From: Putridiphycobacter roseus
Lineage (GTDB): Bacteria; Bacteroidota; Bacteroidia; Flavobacteriales_D; Crocinitomicaceae
DNA length: 64,000 nucleotides
Reading direction: 5' to 3'
Assembly (NCBI RefSeq): GCF_003234935.1
Contig: NZ_QKSB01000011.1
Coordinates: 5,415 to 69,414 of the forward strand
Part shown: one piece after another, positions 29,064 through 39,147 of the stretch
How positions within the stretch are numbered: position 1 is the stretch's first letter
Layout: each line of letters begins with the position of its first letter
Translations under genes and position numbers: made by a program
The notes under the pieces: generated by a model
Database searches by the model: none
Told to the model about the DNA's origin: nothing
Seen by the model: the letters and a program-made list of their open reading frames with translations, nothing else

Positions 29064-30119
29064 ATGAAATTATCCGCATTTGATTTTGATTTACCTGACA
29101 ATTTAATCGCAGAACATCCAGTACCGAATAGAGACGAGTCGAGATTGATGGTTTTGAACAGAGAAAAACAAACTATCGAGCATAAGGTTTTTAAAGACGT
29201 TATTGATTATTTTGATGATGGTGATGTTATGATCATGAATAACACTAAAGTTTTTCCAGCACGTATGTATGGAAATAAAGAAAAAACTGGTGCTAGAATT
29301 GAAGTATTTTTATTGCGTGAATTAAACCGTGAGAGTTTATTGTGGGATGTATTAGTAGACCCAGCAAGAAAAATTAGAATTGGTAATAAGTTGTATTTTA
29401 CCGAAGATGATTCTTTGGTAGCTGAGGTTATTGATAATACCACTTCAAGAGGTAGAACGATTCGGTTTTTATTTGATGGTTCTTACGACGAGTTTAAGAA
29501 AAAAATCACTGAATTAGGAGAAACGCCTATCCCGCCTTATATTAAAGGTTTAAGAGATGTGGTTCCTGAAGATGAAGAAAGATACCAAACAATTTATGCA
29601 AAAGAAGAAGGGGCTGTTGCTGCGCCAACTGCAGGACTTCACTTTTCAAGAGAATTGTTAAAAAGACTAGAAATTAAAGGCGTTCAAACAGCTGATGTTA
29701 CTTTGCATATTGGTTTAGGTACATTTAGAAATGTTGAGGTTGAAGATTTGACCAAACACAAAATGGATTCCGAGCAATGTATTATTTTGCCTGAAGCATG
29801 TGATATTGTGAACAATGCAAAGAAAAAGAAAAAACGTATTTGTGCAGTGGGTACCACAGCCATGCGTGCTATCGAATCTTCCGTGAGTACAAGCGGCATG
29901 TTAAATCCATATAATGGTTGGACAAATAAATTTATTTTCCCGCCTTACGATTTTAGTATTGCAGATAGTTTAATTACAAACTTCCATACGCCTCAGTCAA
30001 CTTTATTGATGATGGTTAGTGCTTTTGCGGATTATGACTTTGTGAAAAAAGCATACGCTGAGGCCGTTAAAGAAAAATATAGATTCTTTTCTTATGGTGA
30101 TGCCATGTTAATTATCTAA
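29064..30119 (+). CDS. queA: tRNA preQ1(34) S-adenosylmethionine ribosyltransferase-isomerase QueA
   Basis: The 351-residue protein matches Que[24 protein letters not shown] at the N-terminus (quoted in part), [36 protein letters not shown], and [16 protein letters not shown] near the end. It adds the ribosyl part of SAM to preQ1 at position 34 of GUN-anticodon tRNAs, giving epoxyqueuosine. A strong promoter lies upstream; ispD starts 70 bp downstream on the same strand and may share the transcript. Confidence 0.96.
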   Translation: MKLSAFDFDLPDNLIAEHPVPNRDESRLMVLNREKQTIEHKVFKDVIDYFDDGDVMIMNNTKVFPARMYGNKEKTGARIEVFLLRELNRESLLWDVLVDPARKIRIGNKLYFTEDDSLVAEVIDNTTSRGRTIRFLFDGSYDEFKKKITELGETPIPPYIKGLRDVVPEDEERYQTIYAKEEGAVAAPTAGLHFSRELLKRLEIKGVQTADVTLHIGLGTFRNVEVEDLTKHKMDSEQCIILPEACDIVNNAKKKKKRICAVGTTAMRAIESSVSTSGMLNPYNGWTNKFIFPPYDFSIADSLITNFHTPQSTLLMMVSAFADYDFVKKAYAEAVKEKYRFFSYGDAMLII

Positions 30120-30189
30120 TTTGATAAAAGTTTAAACTTTTATTTATTAATTTTAGGACTGCAAATCATTTTTGGTTTGCAGTTTTTTT

Positions 30190-30852
30190 ATGACAAAATC
30201 TATTATTATAACCGCAGGTGGTAAAGGTCTTCGAATGGGGTCCGAAATTCCAAAACAATTTTTAACAATTGGAGAACAGCCTATATTGATGGCAACTATA
30301 ACCCAATTCTATCGCTTTGATCCTAGCATGACCATTGTTATTGTATTGCCTAAAACTCACCTAGAATATTGGGACTCATTGGTAGAAAAACATCAATTTG
30401 AAATTGATCACCAAGTGGTAAAAGGTGGAGAGACGCGATTCCATTCTATCCAAAATGGTTTGGAAGTTGTTCATTCCGATTTGGTAGGCGTGCATGATGG
30501 TGTTCGTCCTTTTGTATCGCGGAAGGTAATTGAAAATACTTTCAAAGTTGCTGCTACAAGCGGTGCCGCAATTCCTGTAATTTCCTTAAAGGATTCTATT
30601 CGTAAAGTTAGTGGTTTAAATTCTCAAGCCGTCAATAGAGAGGATTATCAATTGGTGCAAACGCCCCAATGTTTTAAAACAACTATAATCAAAGCGGCTT
30701 ATGCAAATGGTTACCAAGCTAGTTTTACAGATGATGCTTCAGTTGTAGAAGCTGCCGGTCATAGTATACAATTAGTGGAAGGGAATGATGAGAATGTCAA
30801 AATAACTACCCCAAATGACCTTAAAATGGCCAATTGGTTTTTGAATCAATAA
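30190..30852 (+). CDS. ispD: 2-C-methyl-D-erythritol 4-phosphate cytidylyltransferase IspD
   Basis: The start is ATG 30190 (MTKSIIITAGGKGLRMGSE), since the nucleotide-binding AGGKGLRMG must lie near the N-terminus; an in-frame TTG 18 bp upstream adds unneeded residues. The 220-residue protein has VKGGETRFHSIQNGL, HDGVRPFVS, QTPQCFK and FTDDASVVEAAGH as in IspD. It makes CDP-methylerythritol in the MEP isoprenoid pathway, which also supplies the precursors a UbiA-type prenyltransferase needs. A bidirectional terminator follows immediately. Confidence 0.95.
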   Translation: MTKSIIITAGGKGLRMGSEIPKQFLTIGEQPILMATITQFYRFDPSMTIVIVLPKTHLEYWDSLVEKHQFEIDHQVVKGGETRFHSIQNGLEVVHSDLVGVHDGVRPFVSRKVIENTFKVAATSGAAIPVISLKDSIRKVSGLNSQAVNREDYQLVQTPQCFKTTIIKAAYANGYQASFTDDASVVEAAGHSIQLVEGNDENVKITTPNDLKMANWFLNQ

Positions 30853-30883
30853 AAAAGCCCCGCTTGAATAAACGAGGCTTTTT
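30852..30883. terminator. Bidirectional rho-independent terminator
   Basis: AAAAAGCC (30852-30859) pairs with GGCTTTTT (30876-30883) around an imperfect inner stem. It lies between the convergent ends of ispD and the large T9SS gene and has A/T runs on both sides, so it can stop both transcripts. Confidence 0.8.
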
Positions 30884-30899
30884 ATAAAAGGTTTATTTC

Positions 30900-33800
30900 T
30901 TATTTTAAAATAATTCTTCTGTTTATAATTGTACCTGCTGTTGTTATTTTAACGACATACATGCCAGTGCTTAAATTTGATAAATCAACTTGAATGTGAT
31001 TATTGGAATCGTTTTGGTAAAACACTTGTTTTCCAGATAAATCAAATACCCTAATTTCATTTATCATTTCGCTTGAAACAACATGGAAGAGTCCACTGGA
31101 TGGATTTGGGTATATGTTTAATACTGTTGAATTCAATGTGGATCCACTACTCAATACCGAGTTGATATTACTGGTGGTATTGGTAACAATTGCAGGGTTC
31201 ATATCAAAGTATATACTTGCTGTGTTTTCGATTGGTACATTTAGAGGAACATTGATATTTTCTTTGATTTTAAAAGAAACAAATCCTTTGCTCAATGGTT
31301 CATTACTAGTGCTATCTGGCAACCAAATTTGTGGAAATGTAAAAGTTATTTTTCCATTTACATCTAGTGAATAATACATGTTGTGCGACTTACTGATCAC
31401 CTGTATACTATTCCAATCTAAGTATTGACTCAAATCATCTTCAATACGCACATCTTGTGCAGGGGCTGTACCTGTGTTTTGAAAGTTGATGGTGTAGATT
31501 AGTTCTTCCTGAATTCCAGCATTGATATACTGCGGCAAGTTTACCAATTTGTTATTTGGGTCATAACTCGATCCTACAATGGCCGTGTAATTCACCGTAT
31601 TATTCGTAGAATCACAATCCAAATTAAGACCAGAAATTGTTGCAGTGTAGTTGTGCTGTGTACTGTCTGCTATGCCAGCGTCAATATTAAAATCGATCAA
31701 TAAAGAATCGAAACCATTTATGGTTTGTGTCCATGTTAATGTGTTTCCAATTAAAGTATAGTTGGTTATTGAAAAACTACTGGTATCGAGAGAGCTTCCG
31801 TTTGGAATTGTAATACTGATGGTATAAATTGATCCTGGAAAAGTAATATTTGAATTACCAAAGTTTAAAGCCAAGGTATTGGTCCAGTTTTGGTAATAAG
31901 GTCCCGATCCAAAGATATTAATCCAAGTATTGTCACAAGGTATTGGGATGTTACAGTCCACGCCAAGGTTGGTATTTATGCTACAGTCGAGCAATGAAAC
32001 TGTCACTGAAGATAATGGATTGTAATTATTATTGTTCAACCAATAGCTTGGAATGTTGACGCTTACACTATCCATTCCAGGGTGATAGTTTTGGTAGGTA
32101 TAATTTCCTAATGAGTCAGTAAAAGTGGTAAAGCTACCTGTTCCGTTTAATAATGTGATGGTTACTGGAGCGTTTGGAAGTACGGATTCGTTCGGGTCTA
32201 AAATACCATTATTGTTTTGATCACAAAATATTGTTCCGCCCACACATATGGTATCGGCAGCAGTTGCATTACAAACAATTGGAATATTGAAATGAGTATT
32301 GCAATCTAAAATAGAGTCACTGTTATTAATGCTTGGATAATCAAAATAGAAGGTACTGTTGTTTGCAATGTAACCATTTGTATTTAACCACGCTTGATCT
32401 AAGTTCACATTGAAATATGCGGTATCATATATGGTAAAAGGGAAGTTATAATATCCTAAAGCGTCAGTTGAATCTATGGTATTAATAGCGCCTGAATAGG
32501 CAACGTTACTATTTACTTCAATTGGTGCATTTGGGATTGTGCTTTCATTTCCATCTAAGATTCCATTACCGTTATCATCACAAAACACATATCCATTCAA
32601 ACAAACTTGATTTTGAACACAGTTAAAAGTATTGGTTATATTTTGAATTGGTCCATTGTTGGGCATAGTAATTGAATTTCCAGGAATACTAGACAACCAT
32701 GACAAATCAAAACTGTCTAACGCGCTTTGTAAAATACCTAAAGTGTATGTCCCTGCCGGCATTGAGTCTGGCCAAGATACCATTTGAGTGTATGTTTGAC
32801 AAGCATTGGCAAAAATAGTGTCCGTCGCATTATACAAGTAGAAAGAAGAATAATGTAGGATATAATTATAGGTGATATTTGGCCAACTCGATACATTGTA
32901 AATTGTAGCATCTTGATTACCATTTCCGTCACAGTCTAAAATATTATTGATATTTAAGAAATAGTCCGGACATATAGATGAATTAACATAGTAAATGTTC
33001 AGTGACTTGGAATGTTGTGTAGCAGTTTTCGTTAAAGTCAGACCAATTTGGTATACACTATCTATTGTGTACGCGTGAGAAAGTGCAGGGGTCCAAACAA
33101 TGGCTTGGTTAGCTAATGTAGTAGTTCCAGTATGTGTAGATGTTGTATTGTCGCCCCAATTTACTTGGACAGAATATTGTTGATTTAATATATTGACTCC
33201 TGTAAAATAAATATCAATATCTTCATTTATGGTTGAATCGATTCCAATAGGACTAATTGATAAAGTTACTGTGTCGCATACAGGGTTATAGGTTCCTGCA
33301 TTTGAAACAATCGTGCTTATAGAATTAAAGTTAGGGGCTGACAAAGAAATATTAGTAGTATGGTTACTATTGCAATCGTAGTTTAACAATTCTATAGGAC
33401 CATTTGTTGTAAAATTATTATTGTTTAGCCAATTTTGAAAAACACTAATTATTAAACTGTCAATTCCGCCAACGTTTACACCAGTATAGGAAAAATAGCC
33501 ATTAGTATCACTAAAAATATATTGGGAACTTCCATCAATGTTAACATTGATGGGTACATTTGTAAAAGTATTTTCATTTGAGTCAAGCGTTCCATTAGCG
33601 TTCAAATCTTCAAAAATAATTCCGTCAAAACAAACAGAATCAGCATTTGTTAGATTACAATTTAATGGAATATTAAATGGAGGATTAGCCACACAGTTAG
33701 AATCTAAATAGCTCGTGTCAACCATATAGTGGTTGTTAGCAGAGTAATATCCATTCGCAGCCAACCAACTAGTCGGCATTGGTAAATATTGACTAGTTGT

Positions 33801-34676
33801 AATAGGCCATGATCCGCCGACTATTGTACTATAGAAGCCATTTGTGTCTGATATACCTGATAAAACTGGCATGTTATGCACAGGACTTTCTGTTAATGAA
33901 TCGTAAATACCATTATTGTTGTCATCACAGAAAACTGTTCCGCTAAAACAACTCTGATATGGGCAGTTTAGAATTGCAGTTACATTAGGGGATGGGCCTG
34001 TTATTGGAAATGTTATTGTTGAAGGTGTAATGGATGAAATCAAAAGGTTGGAGTTAAGCCCAATACTATATGTTCCAGGTAATATTTTAGGAAATCCATA
34101 TAAAGGCAAAACTCCTGAAGTTCTATTTTGTGCATAAATCGTATCTGTGGAATTATATAAGTATAAATCTGTAGGAAAAAAAAACGTATGTAATGTATCT
34201 ATAATGCCATCATTATCACAGTCAACATTTGCGACAAAATTTAATTCTTCACAGGAGTTACTATAGTATAAGCTTTGTTTAAAAAGGCTATCGCCAGAAA
34301 CTGACTCGCTCAAAACAATCTTTATTGCATTTGGCCCCGTATAAGATAAATTGTTAACTAAAGCAGGTGACCATATAATTGCAGTGTGGTTAGAAACGGA
34401 CGAACCTGTATGTGTTGTAACTGTGCTGTCCCCCCAAGTTACGGTCAAGTTGTAGTTTATACCTAAAAGGTTTGTCCCAGTAAAACTATAATTGATATCG
34501 GCAGAATTTACGGTATCTAAGCCATTTGGAGCGATACTTAAACTGATGGAGTCACAAGTAAGAGGTCTTAGATATATAGTAGACTCTTGATTAATACTTG
34601 TTAAGGCTGTTTGAGAAAAGCTAATACTTGCAAAAAAAATAAAAATGCTTGAATAAAATATATTAAGTAGCTTCAT
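30900..34676 (-). CDS. Large T9SS-secreted protein with SdrD/Cna-B-like repeats
   Basis: The start is set at ATG 34676 (MKLLNIFYSSIFIFFASISFSQ) because it gives a clean signal peptide; a GTG 24 bp upstream only adds residues before it. The 1258-residue protein has at least four CnaB/SdrD-B-like modules with calcium-type loops (FCDDNNNGIYD, FEDLNANGTLD, FCDDNGNGILD, FCDQNNNGILD). These are separated by beta-sandwich segments with ITVTWGDSTVTTHTG-like repeats. Near the end is a conserved-repeat domain starting YDPNNKLVNLP (about 1040-1165), then a T9SS sorting domain (IYPNPSSGLFHVVSS). Likely a surface adhesin or matrix protein. Confidence 0.88.
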   Translation of the reverse strand: MKLLNIFYSSIFIFFASISFSQTALTSINQESTIYLRPLTCDSISLSIAPNGLDTVNSADINYSFTGTNLLGINYNLTVTWGDSTVTTHTGSSVSNHTAIIWSPALVNNLSYTGPNAIKIVLSESVSGDSLFKQSLYYSNSCEELNFVANVDCDNDGIIDTLHTFFFPTDLYLYNSTDTIYAQNRTSGVLPLYGFPKILPGTYSIGLNSNLLISSITPSTITFPITGPSPNVTAILNCPYQSCFSGTVFCDDNNNGIYDSLTESPVHNMPVLSGISDTNGFYSTIVGGSWPITTSQYLPMPTSWLAANGYYSANNHYMVDTSYLDSNCVANPPFNIPLNCNLTNADSVCFDGIIFEDLNANGTLDSNENTFTNVPINVNIDGSSQYIFSDTNGYFSYTGVNVGGIDSLIISVFQNWLNNNNFTTNGPIELLNYDCNSNHTTNISLSAPNFNSISTIVSNAGTYNPVCDTVTLSISPIGIDSTINEDIDIYFTGVNILNQQYSVQVNWGDNTTSTHTGTTTLANQAIVWTPALSHAYTIDSVYQIGLTLTKTATQHSKSLNIYYVNSSICPDYFLNINNILDCDGNGNQDATIYNVSSWPNITYNYILHYSSFYLYNATDTIFANACQTYTQMVSWPDSMPAGTYTLGILQSALDSFDLSWLSSIPGNSITMPNNGPIQNITNTFNCVQNQVCLNGYVFCDDNGNGILDGNESTIPNAPIEVNSNVAYSGAINTIDSTDALGYYNFPFTIYDTAYFNVNLDQAWLNTNGYIANNSTFYFDYPSINNSDSILDCNTHFNIPIVCNATAADTICVGGTIFCDQNNNGILDPNESVLPNAPVTITLLNGTGSFTTFTDSLGNYTYQNYHPGMDSVSVNIPSYWLNNNNYNPLSSVTVSLLDCSINTNLGVDCNIPIPCDNTWINIFGSGPYYQNWTNTLALNFGNSNITFPGSIYTISITIPNGSSLDTSSFSITNYTLIGNTLTWTQTINGFDSLLIDFNIDAGIADSTQHNYTATISGLNLDCDSTNNTVNYTAIVGSSYDPNNKLVNLPQYINAGIQEELIYTINFQNTGTAPAQDVRIEDDLSQYLDWNSIQVISKSHNMYYSLDVNGKITFTFPQIWLPDSTSNEPLSKGFVSFKIKENINVPLNVPIENTASIYFDMNPAIVTNTTSNINSVLSSGSTLNSTVLNIYPNPSSGLFHVVSSEMINEIRVFDLSGKQVFYQNDSNNHIQVDLSNLSTGMYVVKITTAGTIINRRIILK

Positions 34677-34774
34677 AAGAATGTATTTCTTATAAGACAC
34701 ATTTGGTGAAGGTTAGGTTGCTTTAAAAATTAATTTTATTTTATTGCGCGTTTGAAAGTGCTAGGGATAATAAA

Positions 34775-34810
34775 AAAAAGCCCCGTTTAACTGAATAAAC
34801 GAGGCTTTTT
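34775..34810 (-). terminator. Rho-independent terminator after GAPDH gene
   Basis: AAAAAGCC-C-CGTTTA, loop, TAAACG-A-GGCTTTTT gives a long stem with one internal mismatch, 18 bp after the GAPDH stop. Its outer sequence is nearly the same as the terminator at 30852-30883. Confidence 0.8.
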
Positions 34811-34828
34811 AATAATATTTAAAATAGA

Positions 34829-36280
34829 TTAATAATAAATCAATCTTCTTACTTTGGCAATGTACTTAGCCAATCTGATTACCTGTTTAGTATAGCCAAA
34901 CTCGTTATCGTACCAAGTGTAGATTACAGCATTCTTTTTATCTTCTGATAAAATAGTAGCTGGTGCATCATAAACTGCACAACAAGTGTTTCCAATAATG
35001 TCATTGGATACCAATTCAGGATCAACTGAAAAATAAATTTGGTTCACTAAGTTTCCGTTTAAAGCAGCATCTTTAATGGTTGCATTTAACTCTTCAACCG
35101 TGGTTGCTTTGTTTAATGATAAGTTTAAAATTGCCAAAGAACCGTTTGGTGTAGGTACACGTACAGCATTGGCAGTTAATTTGTCTTTTAAGTCAGGAAT
35201 TACTTTAGTTACCGCTTTACCAGCACCTGTTGAAGTAATTACCATGTTAATGGCTGCAGAACGACCTCTTCTTGGTTTTTTGTGAAAGTTATCCAATAAG
35301 TTTTGATCGTTTGTATAAGCATGAATAGTTTCAATATGACCTTTTTCAACGCCAAATTTATCATTTACGACTTTTAAGATAGGTGAAATTGCATTCGTTG
35401 TACAAGATGCAGCGGAAAAAATATTTTCTTTTTCTAAATCTAAGTCACTATGATTGATTCCGTAAACAATGTTTGGAATTTCTTTTCCTGGTGCAGTCAA
35501 TAATACTTTGTCTGCTCCTTTTGCTTTTAAATGTCTACTTAATGCTTCTCTATCTGTAAATACACCAGTGTTGTCAATAATTAAAGCATTGTCAATCCCA
35601 TAGCTAGTATAGTCTATGTCTTCTGGATTGCTTGCTTGGATCATTTTTACAATTTGTCCGTTTACAATCAATGCTTTGTTTTCCAAATCTACAGTTACAG
35701 TTCCTTTAAAGTCACCATGAATAGAATCATTTCTTAATAAAGCAGCTCTTTTGATGATTTGATCATCTGCATTGTTTCTAGTTACAATGGCTCTCAATCT
35801 TAATTGTTGTCCTTTACCTGCTTGTTTAATTAATTCACGAGCAGCCAAACGACCAATTCTACCAAATCCGTATAAAACGACATCTCTAGGCTCAATGTTA
35901 TGATCATTATTGTCGATCATGCCACCAAGTTTGTTTTCTAAGAAAGCTTTTTTAGAATCATATTTATCTCCTTCTTGTATCCATTCGTAAGCTAATTTAC
36001 CAATATCAATTTTAGCTGGAGAAACATTCAAGTCTAAAATTTCTTTTGCTAATGCCGCAGTAGTGGAAATATAAACTTTTTTACCAACTACTTTTTCAGA
36101 ATAATCATGCAAGTTGATGATTTCTGAAATGGTAATGTTTGTCAAGTGATTTCTAAATAAAACCAATTCAATTCCTTTGTCGTACAATAATTCTCCTACA
36201 TACCTTGAAAGCTGTACAGCCGCTCTTTCATGGTCTATATAATTCTGTAGTTCTTTTTCGTAACCAACTTCTGTTGCCAT
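34829..36280 (-). CDS. gap: Glyceraldehyde-3-phosphate dehydrogenase, long Bacteroidota form
   Basis: The 483-residue protein has an extra N-terminal helical region of about 125 residues (with YDKGIELVLFRNHLTN), then the GAPDH NAD(P)-binding domain (VVLYGFGRIGRLAARELI). The catalytic domain has SAASCTTNAISPILKV carrying the catalytic Cys, HAYTNDQNLLDN and AVRVPTPNGSLAILNLSL. Ordinary GAPDH is about 335 residues; the longer type is a known variant in Bacteroidota and Proteobacteria and may work in gluconeogenesis or use NADP. No fbp or pgk gene is near. The gene lies downstream of rpoD on the same strand but is separated from it by a terminator. Confidence 0.92.
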   Translation of the reverse strand: MATEVGYEKELQNYIDHERAAVQLSRYVGELLYDKGIELVLFRNHLTNITISEIINLHDYSEKVVGKKVYISTTAALAKEILDLNVSPAKIDIGKLAYEWIQEGDKYDSKKAFLENKLGGMIDNNDHNIEPRDVVLYGFGRIGRLAARELIKQAGKGQQLRLRAIVTRNNADDQIIKRAALLRNDSIHGDFKGTVTVDLENKALIVNGQIVKMIQASNPEDIDYTSYGIDNALIIDNTGVFTDREALSRHLKAKGADKVLLTAPGKEIPNIVYGINHSDLDLEKENIFSAASCTTNAISPILKVVNDKFGVEKGHIETIHAYTNDQNLLDNFHKKPRRGRSAAINMVITSTGAGKAVTKVIPDLKDKLTANAVRVPTPNGSLAILNLSLNKATTVEELNATIKDAALNGNLVNQIYFSVDPELVSNDIIGNTCCAVYDAPATILSEDKKNAVIYTWYDNEFGYTKQVIRLAKYIAKVRRLIYY

Positions 36281-36307
36281 TTTTATGTATTTATTTAATT
36301 TTTACTT

Positions 36308-36334
36308 AAAAAAAGAGCCGCCCAAATAGGCAGC
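36308..36334 (-). terminator. Rho-independent terminator after rpoD
   Basis: On the minus strand GCTGCC-TATTTG-GGCGGC forms a hairpin followed by TCTTTTTTT, 11 bp after the rpoD stop. It separates rpoD from the GAPDH gene. Confidence 0.7.
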
Positions 36335-36344
36335 CCAATAATCA

Positions 36345-37211
36345 TTAGCCTAAATAGGCTTTTAATAATTTATTTCTCGACGTGTGTCGCAATCTTCTAA
36401 TCGCTTTTTCTTTAATTTGTCGAACACGTTCTCTGGTTAAATTGAATTTTGATCCAATTTCTTCCAATGTTAATCCGTGATTCATACCAATTCCGAAAAA
36501 TAACCTGATGATTTCTCTTTCTTTATCTGTTAGTGTAGATAAGGAACGTTCGATTTCTTTTTGTAACGACTCTGCTAATAATAATCTATCGGCATCTGGG
36601 GAATCATCATTCGCCATCACATCCATTAATGTACCGCCATCTTCACTTGAAGAAAGTGGTGCATCCATGGAAACATGTCTACCCGCTACTTTCATACTCT
36701 CTTTAATCTTGTCTTCCGGTACTTCCAATACTTCCGCTAATTCTTCCGCTGAAGGTGGCCTTTCGTACTCTTGTTCAAGCTTAGAAAAAGCTTTGTTAAT
36801 TTTGTTTAATGACCCTACTTGATTTAAAGGTAAACGAACAATTCTTGCTTGCTCAGCTAAAGCTTGTAAAATTGATTGACGAATCCACCATACGGCATAG
36901 GATATAAACTTAAATCCTCTTGTTTCATCAAATTTTTGTGCTGCTTTAATTAAGCCTAAGTTTCCTTCGTTTATTAAATCTGGTAAAGTAAGTCCTTGAT
37001 TCTGATACTGTTTAGCAACTGAAACAACAAATCGTAAATTAGCTCTAGTTAGTTTTTCAAGTGCCCATTGGTCTCCTTGCTTGATTCTTTTGGCTAATTC
37101 AACTTCCATTTCAGCAGTTATTAGTTCTTCCTTACCGATATCCTGCAAGTACTTATCTAACGATTGACTTTCACGATTGGTAATTGATTTTGTAATTTTT
37201 AACTGCCTCAT
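36345..37211 (-). CDS. rpoD: Primary sigma factor RpoD/SigA (short Bacteroidota type)
   Basis: The 288-residue sigma-70 protein lacks region 1.1. It has region 1.2 ([21 protein letters not shown]), region 2 with LVKLIN-like [20 protein letters not shown] and the -10 recognition helix [17 protein letters not shown]. Region 3 ([12 protein letters not shown]) and region 4 with [25 protein letters not shown] follow. This is the housekeeping sigma of Bacteroidota that reads TTG/TAnnTTTG promoters, which agrees with the promoters found in this window, including its own. Confidence 0.96.
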   Translation of the reverse strand: MRQLKITKSITNRESQSLDKYLQDIGKEELITAEMEVELAKRIKQGDQWALEKLTRANLRFVVSVAKQYQNQGLTLPDLINEGNLGLIKAAQKFDETRGFKFISYAVWWIRQSILQALAEQARIVRLPLNQVGSLNKINKAFSKLEQEYERPPSAEELAEVLEVPEDKIKESMKVAGRHVSMDAPLSSSEDGGTLMDVMANDDSPDADRLLLAESLQKEIERSLSTLTDKEREIIRLFFGIGMNHGLTLEEIGSKFNLTRERVRQIKEKAIRRLRHTSRNKLLKAYLG

Positions 37212-37247
37212 TTTACTTTATAATTTATTTAATTAATAAACCGACTG

Positions 37248-37278
37248 CAAATCTAAGCTAATAATAGATACGTGTCAA
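37248..37278 (-). promoter_or_regulatory. Bacteroidota-type promoter for rpoD
   Basis: On the minus strand TTG (37278-37276), a 20-bp spacer and TAGATTTG (37255-37248) match the consensus; the leader to the ATG at 37211 is about 35 nt. Confidence 0.65.
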
Positions 37279-37404
37279 GTATTTATTTGTAATTAAATTG
37301 CAATGGATATAGTTTTAACTATTTTTTTTGTAAATGGTTTCATTTTAGGGTAATTATTCTGGCTTTTTTTAACACAAATTTTAATTTAAGTCAAGGCCAA
37401 GATA

Positions 37405-38616
37405 TTACTCTATTCCTGCAAGGTATTCTTTTAAATAAGCAAACTTAGGGGTTAACTCTCCATTTAAATTGGTTTCACTTGCTCTTTCAATAATGCCATC
37501 CTCATCTTTACCAAAAAGGCTTGGTAAAATGTTTTTGAGTAATTCATTACCAAAGTCTTCAGAAGCATCTTTAGGTAGTTCACATGGTAAGTTATCTACC
37601 GCCATGACGCATATTACACCCTCTTTCTGGTAATCATCTTCTTTTTCTGTGGTCGGATTATAACCGTATAATGGCTCAGCAATAGTCGAAGGTCTAATGG
37701 TTGAAGCAACAGGACCATCAATATCGCAAGAAATATCAGCAACTACTTTTGTTTTTATGGCAGGATCCTTCAAATCCTCTCTCGTAAAAATAAATGGAGA
37801 AGTTGCCCCCCAATAGTGACAGGCAATGTACATGTCGGCAGTTTTTAAATACCTTTTAAAAGTAGATTTATGCCCTATTCCAGACGCGTAAAAAGCATAA
37901 CGATCGAAATTAGAGCCATCTGATTTTTCAAAATAGTCATCCACATCTAATTGCGTATAAACTGGTTCTTCAAACGTTTTATTTAAAAAATCTGCCGCAT
38001 TTACTTCTTTCAATTTTAATTTTTCTAAAATTTCTCTTGCACCGTGGCCAACTCTTCCATAGCCAGTTAATACAATTTTAGTGTCCTTTGGAAGAACTAC
38101 TTTACTTAATTCTCCTTCCATTTCAACTCGGTCCTCGCACAAGTTAGCTGGTTTTAAATCATAAGTTTGTTGCTTTTTTCCAAAAGCTAAAAACCCGTTA
38201 TAAGTGCCAACAATGCCAGCGTACCTTCCAAAACCAATTAAGCGTGTTTCATTTTTATTGGTCAAAACTTCATAGTCGACTAATTGGATTTTTTTATCCA
38301 AAATGGTTTGAAGAAGCGCTCGGTTATAAGGTTGTTTTTTATAGGTGTGTGAGAAGAATAAGTAAGTTTTATTCGGAATTAAATCGGCTTTATTGACCTC
38401 TTTTACTCCCATTAAAATGTCACAATCTGAAACATCATCCACCACCTTGATCCCGGCAGCAATATAAGCTTCGTCTTTTATTTTCCTTACTTTACTCGAT
38501 TGTACAACAATGTCTACATGTGGATATTGTTGTGCAATAGTTGCACATTGTGCTGGGGTTAATGGAACTCTTTTATCTGGAGGGGTTTTACCTTCTCGTA
38601 TAATGCCTAACTTCAT
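37405..38616 (-). CDS. Alanine dehydrogenase / saccharopine dehydrogenase-like NAD(P) enzyme
   Basis: The start is placed at ATG 38616 (MKLGIIREGKTPPDKRVPLTP), because the family begins with this IREGKTPPDKRVPL motif; the frame is open 17 codons further up. The 403-residue protein has the AlaDH/PNT N-terminal domain (DEAYIAAGIKVVDD, MGVKEVNKADL), a Rossmann domain (KIVLTGYGRVGHGAREIL), and DISCDIDGPVASTIRPS near the end. Related Bacteroidota proteins are called NAD(P)-dependent oxidoreductase or lysine-forming saccharopine dehydrogenase. The substrate is uncertain: alanine, saccharopine or another amino acid. Confidence 0.85.
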   Translation of the reverse strand: MKLGIIREGKTPPDKRVPLTPAQCATIAQQYPHVDIVVQSSKVRKIKDEAYIAAGIKVVDDVSDCDILMGVKEVNKADLIPNKTYLFFSHTYKKQPYNRALLQTILDKKIQLVDYEVLTNKNETRLIGFGRYAGIVGTYNGFLAFGKKQQTYDLKPANLCEDRVEMEGELSKVVLPKDTKIVLTGYGRVGHGAREILEKLKLKEVNAADFLNKTFEEPVYTQLDVDDYFEKSDGSNFDRYAFYASGIGHKSTFKRYLKTADMYIACHYWGATSPFIFTREDLKDPAIKTKVVADISCDIDGPVASTIRPSTIAEPLYGYNPTTEKEDDYQKEGVICVMAVDNLPCELPKDASEDFGNELLKNILPSLFGKDEDGIIERASETNLNGELTPKFAYLKEYLAGIE

Positions 38617-38728
38617 TGGTTGGATAATCTTTTTATTTGAATAGGCTATAATAACTAAAATTTTCAAAAAAATGATGCTTTTTTAGGAATTTTAAGTTGA
38701 AAAATACTGGTTTCATTAAATTTTGGAT

Positions 38729-38736
38729 TAGTTTTG
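38729..38736 (+). promoter_or_regulatory. -7 element for tmRNA
   Basis: TAGTTTTG matches TAnnTTTG, 12 nt upstream of the mature tmRNA 5' end; no TTG at the right -33 distance. Confidence 0.4.
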
Positions 38737-38748
38737 TATCAGTTCTTT

Positions 38749-39147
38749 GGGGCCGACTTGGATTTGACAGCATCTGATTTGGAATGTAAGCATGCCGAGT
38801 AACGTACACACACTCGTAAATCAGAGGTACATACAGAATAATTGACAACAATAATTCTTACGCGTTAGCTGCGTAATTAAACCAAGTTTAATTACCTTAA
38901 TTCCCCCCAAGTATAGTAAGGGGAACTGACTGTCCTCGAGGACGCCCGCCTAAAGTGGACTCGATCAAGGGCATTAAAATTTTGGGATAGTTCAATGGGA
39001 GTCTCGACTATTGGATAAAATTAAGAGAAGTAGGGTAAAGGTAGGGTGTTTGTGTCCAGTCTTTATCTGAAATTAAATCACAGAATAAGCACGTAGAAAT
39101 CATTTTAACTCTTTGTTTGGACGCGGGTTCGATACCCGCCGGCTCCA
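38749..39147 (+). ncRNA. ssrA: Transfer-messenger RNA (tmRNA, SsrA)
   Basis: The 5' end GGGGCCGACTTGG pairs with the 3' end CGGCTCC (seven acceptor pairs, one G-U), and the TTCGA-containing T arm GCGGGTTCGATACCCGC lies just before it. The discriminator A is at 39147 and CCA is not encoded (CAA follows). The reading frame ends in NNNSYALAA and TAA (stop 38874-38876). A likely tag starts at GGT 38826, giving 16 residues GTYRIIDNNNSYALAA, but the resume codon is inferred. tmRNA with SmpB rescues stalled ribosomes and tags products for ClpXP. A hairpin/four-helix-bundle element begins at the next base. Confidence 0.95.
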
